Part shown: positions 1 through 10,923 of the stretch, piece by piece
Numbering within the stretch: position 1 is the first letter of the stretch
Layout: each line of letters begins with the position of its first letter
Assembly: GCA_003439945.1 (NCBI GenBank)
Contig: QVRM01001764.1
Location: forward strand, 81,001-145,000
DNA from: Dermanyssus gallinae
Lineage: Eukaryota; Arthropoda; Arachnida; Mesostigmata; Dermanyssidae
Length of the DNA: 64,000 nt
Reading direction: 5' to 3'
Program-made: the position numbers and the translations under genes
The notes under the pieces: generated by a model
Told to the model about the DNA's origin: nothing
Seen by the model: only the letters and a program-made list of their open reading frames with translations
The model's database searches: none

Positions 1-160
1 TTAAGGAATACTACTACTACTGGTGGGGAAACCCTAGAAAGATCTCTCGACGTATCTGGCGGCCGTCGTTGAAGATATGCACCATGACCCGTATCGGGGC
101 GGAGAAGGGTAGTCTAGTCATTTACAAACGGCCTCTCTTTAAAAAAAATAAAACTTTTTA
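1..160 (+). repeat. tRNA-derived SINE, family 1, 3'-part
   Basis: The sequence from about 22 to 110 matches the tail half of the SINE copies at 38577 and 58453: a GGGGAAACCCTAGA block, then GTTGAAGATATGCACC, then an A-rich end near 145-155. The promoter half would lie before the window. The copy is diverged. It is placed in the family by eye from the ordered blocks. Confidence 0.6.
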
Positions 161-339
161 ATTTTATTGTTGCTACTGCATTCGATGTATTACTACCATA
201 TCTCTGCCAACGGCTGGCTGTCGTCCACGGCGGCCTACGGCAGTGGCTAGGCTGGGGTGTGTAGATCTGTGACATGGCTCCGGTAGCCCTGCAGTAGCAG
301 CAGGTCTGGAACCGGCCGGGTGCGTTAAAAAGAAAAAAA

Positions 340-341
<2 letters not shown>

Positions 342-391
<50 letters not shown>
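342..391. repeat. (TA)n microsatellite
   Basis: About 50 bases of uninterrupted TA dinucleotides. The remaining bases of 161-1690 show no gene, repeat or RNA that I can recognise. Confidence 0.95.
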
Positions 392-394
<3 letters not shown>

Positions 395-1699
395 AAGTTA
401 AGTAAATATAGGTTCTAGTATATACGTCCGTTTTCACTATGACCCTCCTTGGTCTGAGGCACAGAGCTCGATGTCCGCTAATGGAAGCCGTTGGTTTGGC
501 CAAAGCCACAATTCACGAATAATCTCTTGTGGTATCTCATCCTTCTCTCTTACCTCCTATAGCATGGGCTTGCTGCAGCGCGTTTACGGAACTATCTCTA
601 ACAGTGCAACCATTAGCGTCAAGAATTCAAATGTGTTATCCCGGCGGCCCACACCACGCGTTCTAATTTCTTCATAAACAAAAAAAATTATTGTGATTGA
701 GGAAGTATGATCTTACTATATAAATGCGCTGAGTTCGAGTTCATCAAATTGTCCCTTTTTAAGAAAAATATACGAATTTATCTAAGCTTCTTACGCTTGC
801 ACGTATTTCGTCGAAACATCGCATATTATTAGTGTGTCAAGTTATTATTCCAATTATTTTGGTGAAATCAGCATTGCTGCTACACACTCGTTTTGTCGCC
901 CTGGTCGCTCTGTCGTCACCGTAATTGCCATCAATCTGCATGCTTAGTGCTGAATATATGTTGCCGTTTATAAATTTATTTAATTAACTGTTGTAATTTT
1001 GCTACCAGCTACCAGATGAACTTATGAGGTGAGCACTCTTCCCTTGAAAACGCCAGCAGGCAGAACAACGTAGAAACAAAGCAGATTTCTGTTATAGAGC
1101 AGCACACACGTGTGTCAGACCTACGGATAAATGCAGTCAGGTGACAGGTTTTGGAATAGATAGCCTGCGTTCACAACATCTGAATGACATGCTGAAGCAT
1201 GAAGTTGAGGTCATCTAGGTGATCTCTTCGAGGAGAGGAGATTTTTGAGCAATCTGGTTACGTTAAAGCATCCTTTTCAGGAAACAGGTTTTGAACTTGC
1301 ACCGCCCTGTGCGCAATCGCCTCGTATATTTTTTTACAACATCCTGCTATTGAGTGAAAACCTTCAACTTGGTCTACCGGTGACGTTCGCATTTACGCGA
1401 GCACCTGGGAACTCAAGTTCGCTGAGATCCATGTTTTAGCATTCTTTAGCGTCGGAACCCACCTAAGCGATTGTTATTCGAAGCAGTTTGGTCGCCCCGT
1501 CGTAACTCGTTTCTCGATGCACGGCTACCTACCACGATAGTGTGTGTCTATATGAGGTCCGGCTTTCCCCGGTGCCCGATGACGACTACATAAGTATATA
1601 TGGGCGATGTGGATCTCATTGCGACATTGACCACGTTGTCCGCTGTTCCGCCTCGTCCTCGTCGGAAAAGACGAGCAAACACATGGAAAAGCAAACGAA

Positions 1700-2314
1700 T
1701 CGTTGAACAAGTGGATGGACCAACAGACAGCGTTTCACACCGCCAACTGGTCGACAATAGGGAGTGCGCTCGAGCAGAAGGAAATCTCCCCGTACCTGCG
1801 GCGTCTAATATCATTGTTCTGGGAGAAGCGTGCAGTCTTGACACAAGGTGAAACCCATCCAATTACGGTGGGGGGGGGTGCCGCATGGCTCGGTACTTCT
1901 ATGGTACGTGTACTAGTTCTATGGTACGTGGCATATGACGGTGTTTTGCAGCTCGACGACGTGCCGGATGGGGTGGAGATAACTGCCTACGCCGATGATC
2001 TTGCACTGGTGTTCACCGCTCGCACATGGGCTATCCTGTTGGCCGCGGCGAACACGGCCCTTCATCGAATAAACAGGTGGATGACTGAACACCACCTGGA
2101 GTTGGCACCACAAACAACTGAGGCCCTGTACCTAACTGGCCGCAAGCGGACTGGGCCAATATCCTTGGAGCTTAAAGGACACGCCGTTTTCACGCCGTCT
2201 CGTCACGCCAAGTACCTAGGGGTGACCCCGGACACAGGTCTAACTGGCCTACAACACGTCAGGCGAGTTACGCAAAAGGTGGCAAGCGCGTATCGGCTAA
2301 TGACAGACGACTAA
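1700..2314 (+). mobile_element. R1-clade-like LINE reverse transcriptase relic
   Basis: An open frame of about 200 codons reads as the palm of a non-LTR reverse transcriptase. ISPYLRRLIS and GEThPITVG-like blocks are followed by YDGVL, then ITAYADDLALV, which holds the catalytic YADD box. Next come NTALHRINRWM, LELAPQTTEAL and the AKYLGV motif. The order and wording match the R1/LOA side of the LINE tree. The PQG box that should precede YDGVL is destroyed around 1866-1920, where a run of G marks an indel. The frame stops at 2314, long before a normal C-terminus. It is a dead fragment with no surrounding endonuclease, but the kind of element is clear. Confidence 0.85.
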
Positions 2315-2791
2315 CGAAGTGATATGCGATCTAACCAAGCGAGCTAACTATCCGACAAACACGAGAATCATCCTTCTATCTATCACAATAACCGAGAATC
2401 TTTAAAACCAACAATTGAGCGTGAATCCCTGTACGCAAGCTCCTCCCCTGCCGCTATCACGGTTCAGAAAAAGGCTACCACACTAGTGCTACCGCAGCAA
2501 TCGAATCAGTCACCTCGAGCTTCCGCGTCACGGCCCAGCATACTACTCACTATCCGTTTCGGGGCACTTCGACCCACCCAACCAAGGCATTGCATTGGTT
2601 GCATCCACCGCTACGAAGAACAGAAAGATAGAGATATATCGATAGACATATAGATACATATCGATATACAGAAAGAGATATACCGATTAACAGACTGAGA
2701 CATACCGATAGATAAGTATGATTCAGCTAAACAGCCAGTGAAGTAATGCGAAAAAAAACAAATAAATGGAAAAAATTCCGACAAATAGACA

Positions 2792-2835
<44 letters not shown>

Positions 2836-3639
2836 ATCTAGCTACAGATTTATATCAGAGATACAGAGATAGATCGGTCCGGACTAGTCGGCGACAAGCA
2901 AATCAAGGTATCAATTCAAGGACGACCACTGCTTGTTGTAGCAGTAGTGTCTTAGTGCTCGTAGTAATTGTGCTTAGTAATGCTGGCTGGAAAATCGACG
3001 CATTCCCGAATGCTAGCTGACTGCTAGACAATTCCAAACCAACAATTGAAAAAAACATTTACTGACTGCCTCATTAATCAATTAACGACGCGCATCTGCA
3101 GAGATTGACGGCGAGATACTAAACGGTCGGTTGTGTGGGCGGCAGGCTGCACAAGTTAAAAAAGGCAAGCATACAGGTATGCAGACTAGCCAACAGAGTA
3201 AGAAAACGATCAGTCGATCAACCGACGCACCGACACACAGATAGACGTTAATTAACTTGGTATTAATTAACGAACTAAGTTTAAGTAAGCTACTTAACAC
3301 ACCATTCAATAGCTCGCCCACTACAGCAACTACGATGATGTCTAACTCCTTGATCAAACAAACTTGGAACTTGATAGCCAAGCTAAAGCTGTACGAAACG
3401 TAATCGGCCAAAAAAAAGCGAAGACAAATGAGAGAGAAAGAAATATCTATTATTAGTGGTTGATCGCACGATCGCAGACACCCGCCATCGACAAACGCCA
3501 TTTCATCGTCGTCGTCGTCGTTAATTAAATGATCGCAATAATTTATGGCCACCAGAAGCAGCAACAACAGTGACTCAACTACAGCAGTATCGTAGTTGTT
3601 TTGAATTATTTCGTCGCGCTCCTACGCCATGTCTCTAGT

Positions 3640-3681
<42 letters not shown>

Positions 3682-4145
3682 AGCCATAGTTTGTCCGACG
3701 GTTCTGCCCATAGCAGAACTGGCAAAACGCTAGAGAGATGGTTGTGTCGAAACACTCTAATGTAACATAAACACTCTTACCCAGCCCGGGTGTTAATATA
3801 TATGCCGTTTGTGACCTCCGACAGTGCCAAAAATAGATCTACATATATCTCTCGTTTGTGACGACGTGTGCGCCAGTGTCGGAAACAATATCCACATATA
3901 TCTGCCGTTCGTGACGACCTTTGCGCCAATGTCAACGGAAAGACGTAATAAGGTTGACTCGTGCGTGAAAATGATGAGCCGAAGCTGTGGCGTGGCGCAT
4001 TATCCAGCATAATGAAGCGGTAATTCTTCCGGCCGGGACGGTCACCGAGCGTAGTGTGATCCATTCTTGCGCACATGCGTCAATGGTTCCTGCCGTGCTT
4101 GGTCAAACTTTTGATTGCTGTCAAAACGGTCACTGGAGCAACGGA
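2315..4145. other. Non-coding stretch with microsatellites
   Basis: No gene is supported. The stretch holds a degenerate GATA-type simple repeat at about 2624-2720, a (TA)n run at 2793-2830 and another at 3641-3679. The long minus-strand frame near 3082-3567 has no recognisable protein features and I take it as chance. Confidence 0.6.
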
Positions 4146-4149
4146 AATG

Positions 4150-4640
4150 GGTCACTCAAGACTAAACACGCATAGAGTGATATGGAGTTTCAATACTGAG
4201 GCTAAGAGGCACTTGCGTCCTTCAGACGCACCGCCTGTTCGGAGGAAAATTTGGGCCAAACTGTGGAACCCCTTGGCTACCTTGCGAGAGACGTGATGCG
4301 CGCCGCCCCGGCCAGCTCGTTGTCCCGCGGATCGCATCTCCTACAAGTTTTAGAGAATTGGGTCGGGTCCTTTTTCGACCTGTGAGGACAAAGGTTTCTG
4401 CCTTCTGAGGGGCTAGCTGGAGGTGCTTCTGCTCCATCCACCTGTGGACGAGAGCTAATGCTGTGTTTGCTTTTACTTACAGTGCTGTCTCACGGCGAGC
4501 CGTCACGAGTAAAGCTAAGCTGTCAGCATAGGCGACAGCCTCAACCCCGTCGGGAAGCGAAAGCCCGAGCACGCCATTATAGATCAAGGTTCAAAGAACA
4601 GGGCCCAAAAAGGAGCCCTGCGATACAATCGCTTAGGAGG
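4150..4640 (-). mobile_element. R1-clade-like LINE reverse transcriptase relic
   Basis: Read on the minus strand, this region gives a degenerate GSFLGPVL block (the PQGSVLGPLL box), then LPDGVEAVAYADSLALL, where the second catalytic Asp of YADD has become Ser. NTALALVHRWM, LQLAPQKAETFVLTGRKRT and a broken tail follow. It is clearly related to the fragment at 1700-2314, sharing LAPQ and LTGRKRT blocks at the same spacing, but it is a separate and more damaged copy with a stop just after the YADS box. It is not functional. Confidence 0.8.
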
Positions 4641-5346
4641 AGCGTGTAGAATAATATCTAATCATAGATTTTCGGTCTTAATCCGAAGACTGGCCTTACA
4701 CCTGACACTGCCTCCAATGTTTTCATAACCGATTGCGTTATTTTTAGCCGAATCTCCGAGACTACTCTTTAAAAGATCCTATAACGATGACTCTGTGCCC
4801 GATCTATTTAGGCTGCTTAGAATTATCACATTAGTCGATACCCAAAAACGAATGCTAACAACGGGAAGTTAATATAAGGGTGCCCCGCAAGGGGCTATGG
4901 CAAGCCAGTCTTCAATAGGACGGCTCAAAGTATCCTCTCGGGTTCGTAAGCTGAAGCCAGGACGAGATCCATGAGACTCGGTTGAGCACGAGGCTCCCCT
5001 CCCACGGTCTCAAAGAAATGTCACACATTTCCAAACTTTAACTTAAAACTTTAATCTTCCTGTGAGGTGGGTTGAGGTTTTGTACTGGGTAAAAGTCCTA
5101 CACAAGGTGTTGTCGGTTGTCAGTACGGCTAGTGTATTAGCGTTTCTAAACATTTCAAACCAAAAAAGTAGCGACTACGATTATTAGTCACAGGGCATTG
5201 AAGTGCCCTGTGATGAGACAACATGTATCTAATACGACAAGATCCATATCGGTGATACTTATAGCCGTCAGGGCTCATGGAAGCCGGGTTTAATACATAC
5301 AGTGCGGTGAGCGCCAGTTTTGTAGTTACTTCACCCCAGGCTGCAG
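4641..5346. other. Non-coding stretch, one hairpin
   Basis: I see no gene. A perfect 10-bp hairpin lies at 5188-5213 with a 6-nt loop (TCACAGGGCA, then its complement). Confidence 0.5.
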
Positions 5347-5612
5347 TGTGTAGTGGCGGCGCGGTCTCGGCGTGCTAGTGAGCTAGTCATTGCTGTCATG
5401 TGCCGGAGTGTTGCCGGTTCGATCCCTATTGTTAGTAGAATATTTTTTAAGGATTGCTCATTGAGAATAGATGATAAACCATAACATGTTCTCACAAGAA
5501 ATGTTGGAAAAACGCTAGATAAATCAACATGCCCGTCTTCCGGCGCATTAAAGATGTGCCTCACGGGGATTCCAAGCCCATTGTAACAAATAATGGTCTA
5601 GAATAAAAAAAA
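5347..5612 (+). repeat. tRNA-derived SINE, family 1
   Basis: This is a near full-length copy. The tRNA-like head ends in a perfect B box, GGTTCGATCCC (5417-5427), with a degraded A-box region upstream around the GGTCTCGG block. The body shares the family signature GAGAATAGATGATAAACCATA and the CATTAAAGATGTGCCTCA tail block with the copies at 38577 and 58453. It ends in an A-rich stretch next to an oppositely oriented copy. Confidence 0.8.
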
Positions 5613-5624
5613 TATTTCTTGGAA

Positions 5625-5765
5625 ATGTTTTTTTTATTCTAAGCCTTTGATTGTTACCATGGGCTTGGTATCCCCGTGAGGCATATCTTTAATGCACCGG
5701 AAGACGGACATATTGAGATATCTAGCGTTTCTCTAACATTCCTTGTGAGAGCATAGTAATAAGTT
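5625..5765 (-). repeat. tRNA-derived SINE, family 1, inverted partial copy
   Basis: The reverse complement reproduces the tail half of the neighbouring copy: CCCCGTGAGGCATA, CTTTAATGCACCGGAAGACGG, the TATCTAGCGTTT block and CCTTGTGAGAGCAT. The pair is arranged tail to tail around about 5617, so a transcript could fold into a long hairpin. Confidence 0.8.
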
Positions 5766-7420
5766 GTGGTGAGTGATGGAACTTGTAGATCGTGGTATCC
5801 ATTCGTCAATACGCGCGAAATGGTTGGTCAACATTGTTGAGTTCATGAAGTAGGCTTATAACGGGGTCTATACTTGTTGACCAAGCCATTTGTGCGGCTG
5901 ACGTTTTGCACCTCTTCGGCAGTAAGCTTTTGTAAACTCTATCTGCTATAAGCTTGATCTGGAAATTATGTGTATTGTATTTCATACTAGCGGTTACCGC
6001 GGAACGAGACCGCCTGACGATGCCCATGCTGTTTGGACCGATTTACAACTGTTTGCATTTACACACGTGTAAAAATTAAAATCTAGCCACATGTACGATT
6101 GCATTATTATGACTAATTTATTTTCAGGGCATCTTTTTTTCGTATCTCTTTATCTCCCTTCATTCATTCTCCGCTTGGATAGATTAGTAAGTATAAAGAT
6201 AACGAACTAGAAAAGCGAGAAAGCTTGAGTATACCTTTGGTAACCGTCTACGAAAGTCCCAGAACTTGCCGTGGTTAGAGTGCCCACCCACAAAAGCGAA
6301 GCGCCAATGGTCGACTGGCAAAGTAAGGGTCGCCATCTTCTTCTCCAGGAGTGAAACTGTGGTGATAGTCAAACTGGAAGGGTGTTTTACTGTTAATGAA
6401 ACTATTGCAATAATGCTTATTAAAATTAATTTTAGGTAATGCAGCGACGAACAAATGGTATACTAAACATTTTTCACTGCGCTCACCAGGAAGAGCTCTG
6501 TAGTGTCTCATATGCGATAGTTCTTCTATTACACAACGCCCCAGCGTAGAGGCGTAGAGGCAGAGCTGAAAATTTTCGAAGAACGCGATTTGGAGGTACG
6601 CTTAAATTCACCATCTCAAAAAATCCATCGAAAAATGCGTTCAAATCTTAATGATTATTAAACATTCCAAAAAGTTACAAAACATTCGTACGTTACCATA
6701 ATGATTGCAAAAACGTAAGTATGTCTCTAGGTGTACAAGCTATATACCCTGCTGGCGTTTAAATATATTGTAGTATTGATTGTCGTCATTTTTATTTGCA
6801 TAGCCACGTTTCAAAGATGGAGAGGCAGGTGTCATCATGTACCAATGTATCAATCAGAATTTCTTGTAACTCCGTCATATTCGTGGTAGTAAAACTGGGA
6901 CAATTTGTCCCACAACAAAAAGTATATATATACATGTAGTATAAAACTATTTTAGCGTGTGCGATAATATTGTATGCGGGTTCAGCTGAACGCATCGACC
7001 TCCCGCCTCTACGAGCTTTTGACCTCTCGTGTACAACTCGCACGACAGGTACACTCGTCAGGTGCATCTTTATTACAGCTATACGCTGTTATAAAGGGGA
7101 CACTTTAGATTCAGGTACAACCTAGATAGCGCGACGCCCTATGTATGTTGCCGTCGCCTCATGCAGCATTGCACGTTGCTTGCCGTTATATTAAATACAT
7201 TTAGGTACATATTACACAACATTAGGTACATTTATTGATAAATGATATTGAAGGTCGGTTTTTGCCCTAATGGCCAAAGACCTTTAAAATCTTCGATATC
7301 TTGTGGCATGTGTTTGGGAAATAAAAAATATTTTCAACCTACATTTCTACAATCACGTGCAGTTGCAAATACTTGTTAAGGATATACTATATTTATTGCT
7401 AAAAATGGCATTTTACCTTG
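5766..7420. other. No recognisable feature
   Basis: AT-rich sequence with only short, unrelated open frames on both strands. I see no domain, RNA gene or repeat that I can support. Confidence 0.5.
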
Positions 7421-7448
7421 TATATATATATATATATATATTCATATT

Positions 7449-7520
<72 letters not shown>

Positions 7521-7530
7521 TAGATAAATC

Positions 7531-7580
<50 letters not shown>
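7421..7580. repeat. (TA)n microsatellites with GATA interruptions
   Basis: Three TA runs are separated by a short AT-rich segment (7441-7455) and by GATAGATAAATCAACTA at 7518-7535. That same interruption recurs at 7580-7597, so the second and third runs sit in a small tandem duplication. Confidence 0.9.
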
Positions 7581-7583
<3 letters not shown>

Positions 7584-7668
7584 TAGATAAATCAACTATG
7601 CTATGTCATTGAAAAATATATACATATATGACACCCAAAAAGTGTGTTTTTCATTCATTCATATAGCT

Positions 7669-7784
7669 TCACAATACATTCATGCTGCCAGAGGACAATT
7701 GGCATCGTCTCATGGTACACGCCGAATTTAGGAATATTCTTTCTCTGTTGTGATCACACATGGCTCCCCAAATACGAATACGTA
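7669..7784 (-). CDS. Possible Kazal-like exon fragment
   Basis: On the minus strand a pyrimidine-rich acceptor (TATATCTCTGCCCAG) is followed by an open frame ending at a stop. The translated part contains WGAMCDHN, then IFLNSACTMRRC. Kazal protease-inhibitor modules have a PVCGSDG-like box, then a Y/F-x-N-x-C box and a further Cys after about seven residues, and this segment follows that pattern. Only three of the expected six Cys are visible and there is no partner exon with a matching phase nearby. It may be a decayed exon or chance. It lies on the same strand as, and about 1.1 kb downstream of, the CUB-like candidate at 8904-9154. Confidence 0.25.
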
Positions 7785-8535
7785 CTGGGCAGAGATATAA
7801 CAGCGATAGCCGACTAGTGAATAATACAACGGCTGCGAGCTGACGACTACTAGTAAGATTTTCGCGTTCTAAGGTCACATCTGCAGTCCTATCTGGATGG
7901 AATTACCGCGTGATTGGCGTGATTCCGCTAAACACATAGAAATCTAGTTTATCACCTTGGCCAGCCGTGACTTCTGACAGGCGCGCCTGTGTAACCTCGA
8001 ATAGATGGTGGCAATTTTATATAGCATTTATTTATAGCCTGTGATCGCCCGCATCATGATGCCGGCATGGCAACTGAAAACCTTCGACTTTTGCTCGTCC
8101 AGGTCCTAAGAGGTCCTTAGCGACATAATCATCCGCGTTAGATTAACCGCTCGCGCGTGCGTTTTTGCTATCGCAACGGCGAAGTCTCACTTCTGGCAGT
8201 GGGCGCGGTTGGAGAATGCTTCGGCTGATGGTGCGCGCTGGCACGCTACTGCACGTAATCGGGTTCACCTGAAGAGAGACGAAATAGGGCAAAACATCTT
8301 CTAAAATAATACCGACCTAGAAGCAACAGCAAGAATAAAAAAACTAGGAGCCATTGCAACAACAGTATTAGCGATGGCGGCGACCATGACAACAACAACA
8401 GCGACTGCAACTGTCTAAGACTAAACCTTACTGAAATAAAAGAAGGAAAGCAATAACAACAAAGACAAGGCCGAAGCAACGGCAGTAACATAATTCGCAA
8501 TAGCACAGAGCAAGACAAGGAAATTCGTAATAGGG
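7785..8535. other. No recognisable feature
   Basis: No gene is supported. The last part, from about 8380, becomes rich in CAA/ACA triplets leading into the repeat at 8537. Confidence 0.5.
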
Positions 8536-8536
8536 A

Positions 8537-8538
8537 TG

Positions 8539-8620
<82 letters not shown>

Positions 8621-8745
8621 GCAGCAGCAGCAGCAACAACAACAACAACAGCATCAGCAGCAACAACAACAACAGCATCAGCAGCAACAACAACAACAGC
8701 ATCAGCAGCAACAACAACAGCAATAGCAGCAACAACAACAACTGC
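8537..8745. repeat. (CAA/CAG)n repeat with a 24-bp higher-order unit
   Basis: About 34 pure CAA triplets are followed by CAG triplets and then three copies of a 24-bp unit mixing CAA, CAG and a single CAT (about 8650-8715). All frames are low complexity: Gln, Asn or Thr on the plus strand, Leu, Val or Cys on the minus strand. The Gln frame is open upstream only to about 8455 and is closed by TAG near 8724, so I do not call a poly-Gln gene here. Confidence 0.9.
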
Positions 8746-8903
8746 GTCGGGGTGCAAAATGCTATTGTTGATCCAGTAGGCCACTCAGAAGTGACAGTGC
8801 GGAGCTCAGTCTGGTGCTCCGTGCACGAGTATGGACAGCATTGCGAACGTCTTTACAAACTTAGAATCATATAAGAACCAGATAGCGCAACAAGAATGCG
8901 CAC

Positions 8904-9154
8904 CTTCAGTGTGTCACCAATGATGACAAGGCGTTCATTGCTGCAACGAGCACGTTCGATGTTGAGCGCCGTCTCGCCATCCAGGGCCGCGCCAGAGATT
9001 CTCCAGAGGATGCATTCGCCTGACGAGGTCATCACGGCCTCGGCCAACTCGCCAGGCGTATCGCTGGCGACAGGGCACGCATCGCTAGGTGGTTTCATGA
9101 CCGATTCCATCAGGAACCACTCTCTCGTTCTAGGCGGCCGGTAGACTCTGATTG
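8904..9154 (-). CDS. Candidate CUB-like domain exon
   Basis: This minus-strand open block is noticeably more GC-rich than its surroundings. An acceptor-like GACCTGCTGACAG precedes it and a donor AAG|GTGCGC follows it. The translation has [14 protein letters not shown], then [25 protein letters not shown] and [11 protein letters not shown] domains typically show a Cys, then C-x-W-x-I, a hydrophobic strand, another Cys and a D-x-L-x-I-x-D/G box, and the order here resembles that. CUB domains are extracellular adhesion or binding modules. I see no signal peptide in the exon and the neighbouring exons are not found. It could instead be part of another secreted beta-sandwich protein. Confidence 0.4.
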
Positions 9155-9280
9155 CTGTCAGCAGGTCGCTGTTGGTTGTCGTCTTCATCTCAGAATCGTT
9201 TACCTTAGGGCTTCCGCGTCTAAACTTCAACACTGGACTTTGCTGTGATCGGGACGGAATATTATACCGCTCTGCTATAT

Positions 9281-9475
<195 letters not shown>

Positions 9476-9479
9476 GCGC

Positions 9480-10040
9480 TTCTATCCAGTTTAAATACTA
9501 AGTGTAAATGACCTTACCACCTTACGCCTAATCATGATGTGGCAGACAGTTCCAACAAATCGAGAGGTAAAAACAAACATCAAGTATACAGTATAATAAG
9601 TATTCGATTTTCTATAAAGACGCGTTTATTAGTTATACGATATAGCACTGGTAAGGTATAACTATATATTGCATAGGGAAATTATGTAATGCACAGCGTT
9701 TAAGTCTTGTTTGGTATTGCTTCTGTTTACTATATTCGTCTAGGATTTGTATTACAAACGTGTATGGTTAAATGTGCTTCACAAAGCCTCAATGCACCGT
9801 ACAAGTTTTTCCCCGGTTACCTAAACGTATACGTAAAAGCGCCAAGTCAAGAAAATGCTGTATAGATACCAGAGATAATTAATGTCGTATTCGAATGAGC
9901 CCAAGTATATAGAATGAAGATATCGCTGATCAAGTGTGCCGTGTAAGAAATGCAGAAAAATAAAAAATAAATTAGTTTTCGGCAAATGGTATCCGCAGTG
10001 TTCGCATGTTTAGGTGAATGGTATGAGCAGTTTCGATGTT
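9480..10040. other. No recognisable feature
   Basis: AT-rich sequence. Nothing is supported before the LINE relic that starts at about 10050. Confidence 0.5.
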
Positions 10041-10057
10041 GTAAGTAACTCTATTAC

Positions 10058-10640
10058 TTGCAAATTTACAAAATGGTTCCTATAGTAAAATACTGCCTTC
10101 ACGCAATTGCCCCTTATCTTACAATGTCAGACCTTAAAAACATAGATAAAATAACATTTTATTTCATAAAGCGCACGTTAGGCTTGCTGAAGAACGTATC
10201 AGCAACGCTCGCACTAGAACTATGCCACGAACGCACACTAGTAGAAGATTTAGTACTGGACAAGATACCGTTCAGTACACAAATCTTAGAAACCTACAGA
10301 GAATATAGAGAAAACCGCAACATGGCACTTGTAGTGGGTCGCTATGTCAAGGGTCCTGCTTTTTGCAGCAATAAATGGAAACTATCATAAAAAAAAAACA
10401 GATCTATAATATGCCGAACAACATGGCATGGTTATCACCATCTTCGATGCTTAGGCGGAAACTGTTATGAAATCGACGAGTGCGTATGTAAATATTGTGG
10501 AGAGTGCAATATCGGACGTTACCACATACTCACCTGCTCGTTCATTGACACATCGTCACTACAATCAAGCGTCAACGATATCCTTAGCCTACAAAATGAT
10601 ATGTGAACTATTGTTATGCTACCAATTCATGGTGAATAAC
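10058..10640 (+). mobile_element. LINE relic, post-RT region with zinc-knuckle end
   Basis: The first 110 codons (YCLHAIAPYLT, LKNIDKITFYFIKRTLGL, LALELCHE, then RYVKGPAFCSN) match the region that follows the reverse transcriptase palm in many arthropod LINEs. After a stop at 10388 the match resumes in other frames: WHGYHHLRCLGG, then a cysteine cluster C-x-C-x2-C-x2-C with a YHILTC ending near 10490-10550. That cluster is the usual C-terminal CCHC-like motif of these elements. Frame changes and the internal stop show a dead copy. Confidence 0.75.
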
Positions 10641-10923
10641 CCCGAAACTAAAAAAAATTACAAAATGCAAAACGGTTACTGTCAAGCGAGCGATGATATC
10701 GTCAGATAAAGCCGAATTTTTCATGCTTTGCCCATTTGTTGTGTTTTGGCACAGTCAATTATTGTGTACTTCGACTTTTACCTCATCTGACTCGAAAAGC
10801 TCAATATTCAAAGGTGTTTCGATGCTGGATATGAACGTACGACCTTCTTAATACAAAGCAGTAGTTTCACCACTAAATAACTAAACACAATAAAGTAAGA
10901 ATATATATATATATATATATACG

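Noticed and set aside
3082..3567. 161-codon minus-strand ORF
   Set aside because: Hydrophobic, Leu-rich by base composition, no domain, no splice or start context, and spans simple repeats.
8536..8874. Asn-rich open frame across the CAA repeat
   Set aside because: It arises from the triplet repeat. All frames are open there, the flanks have no protein-like composition, and the Gln frame is closed by TAG just after the repeat.
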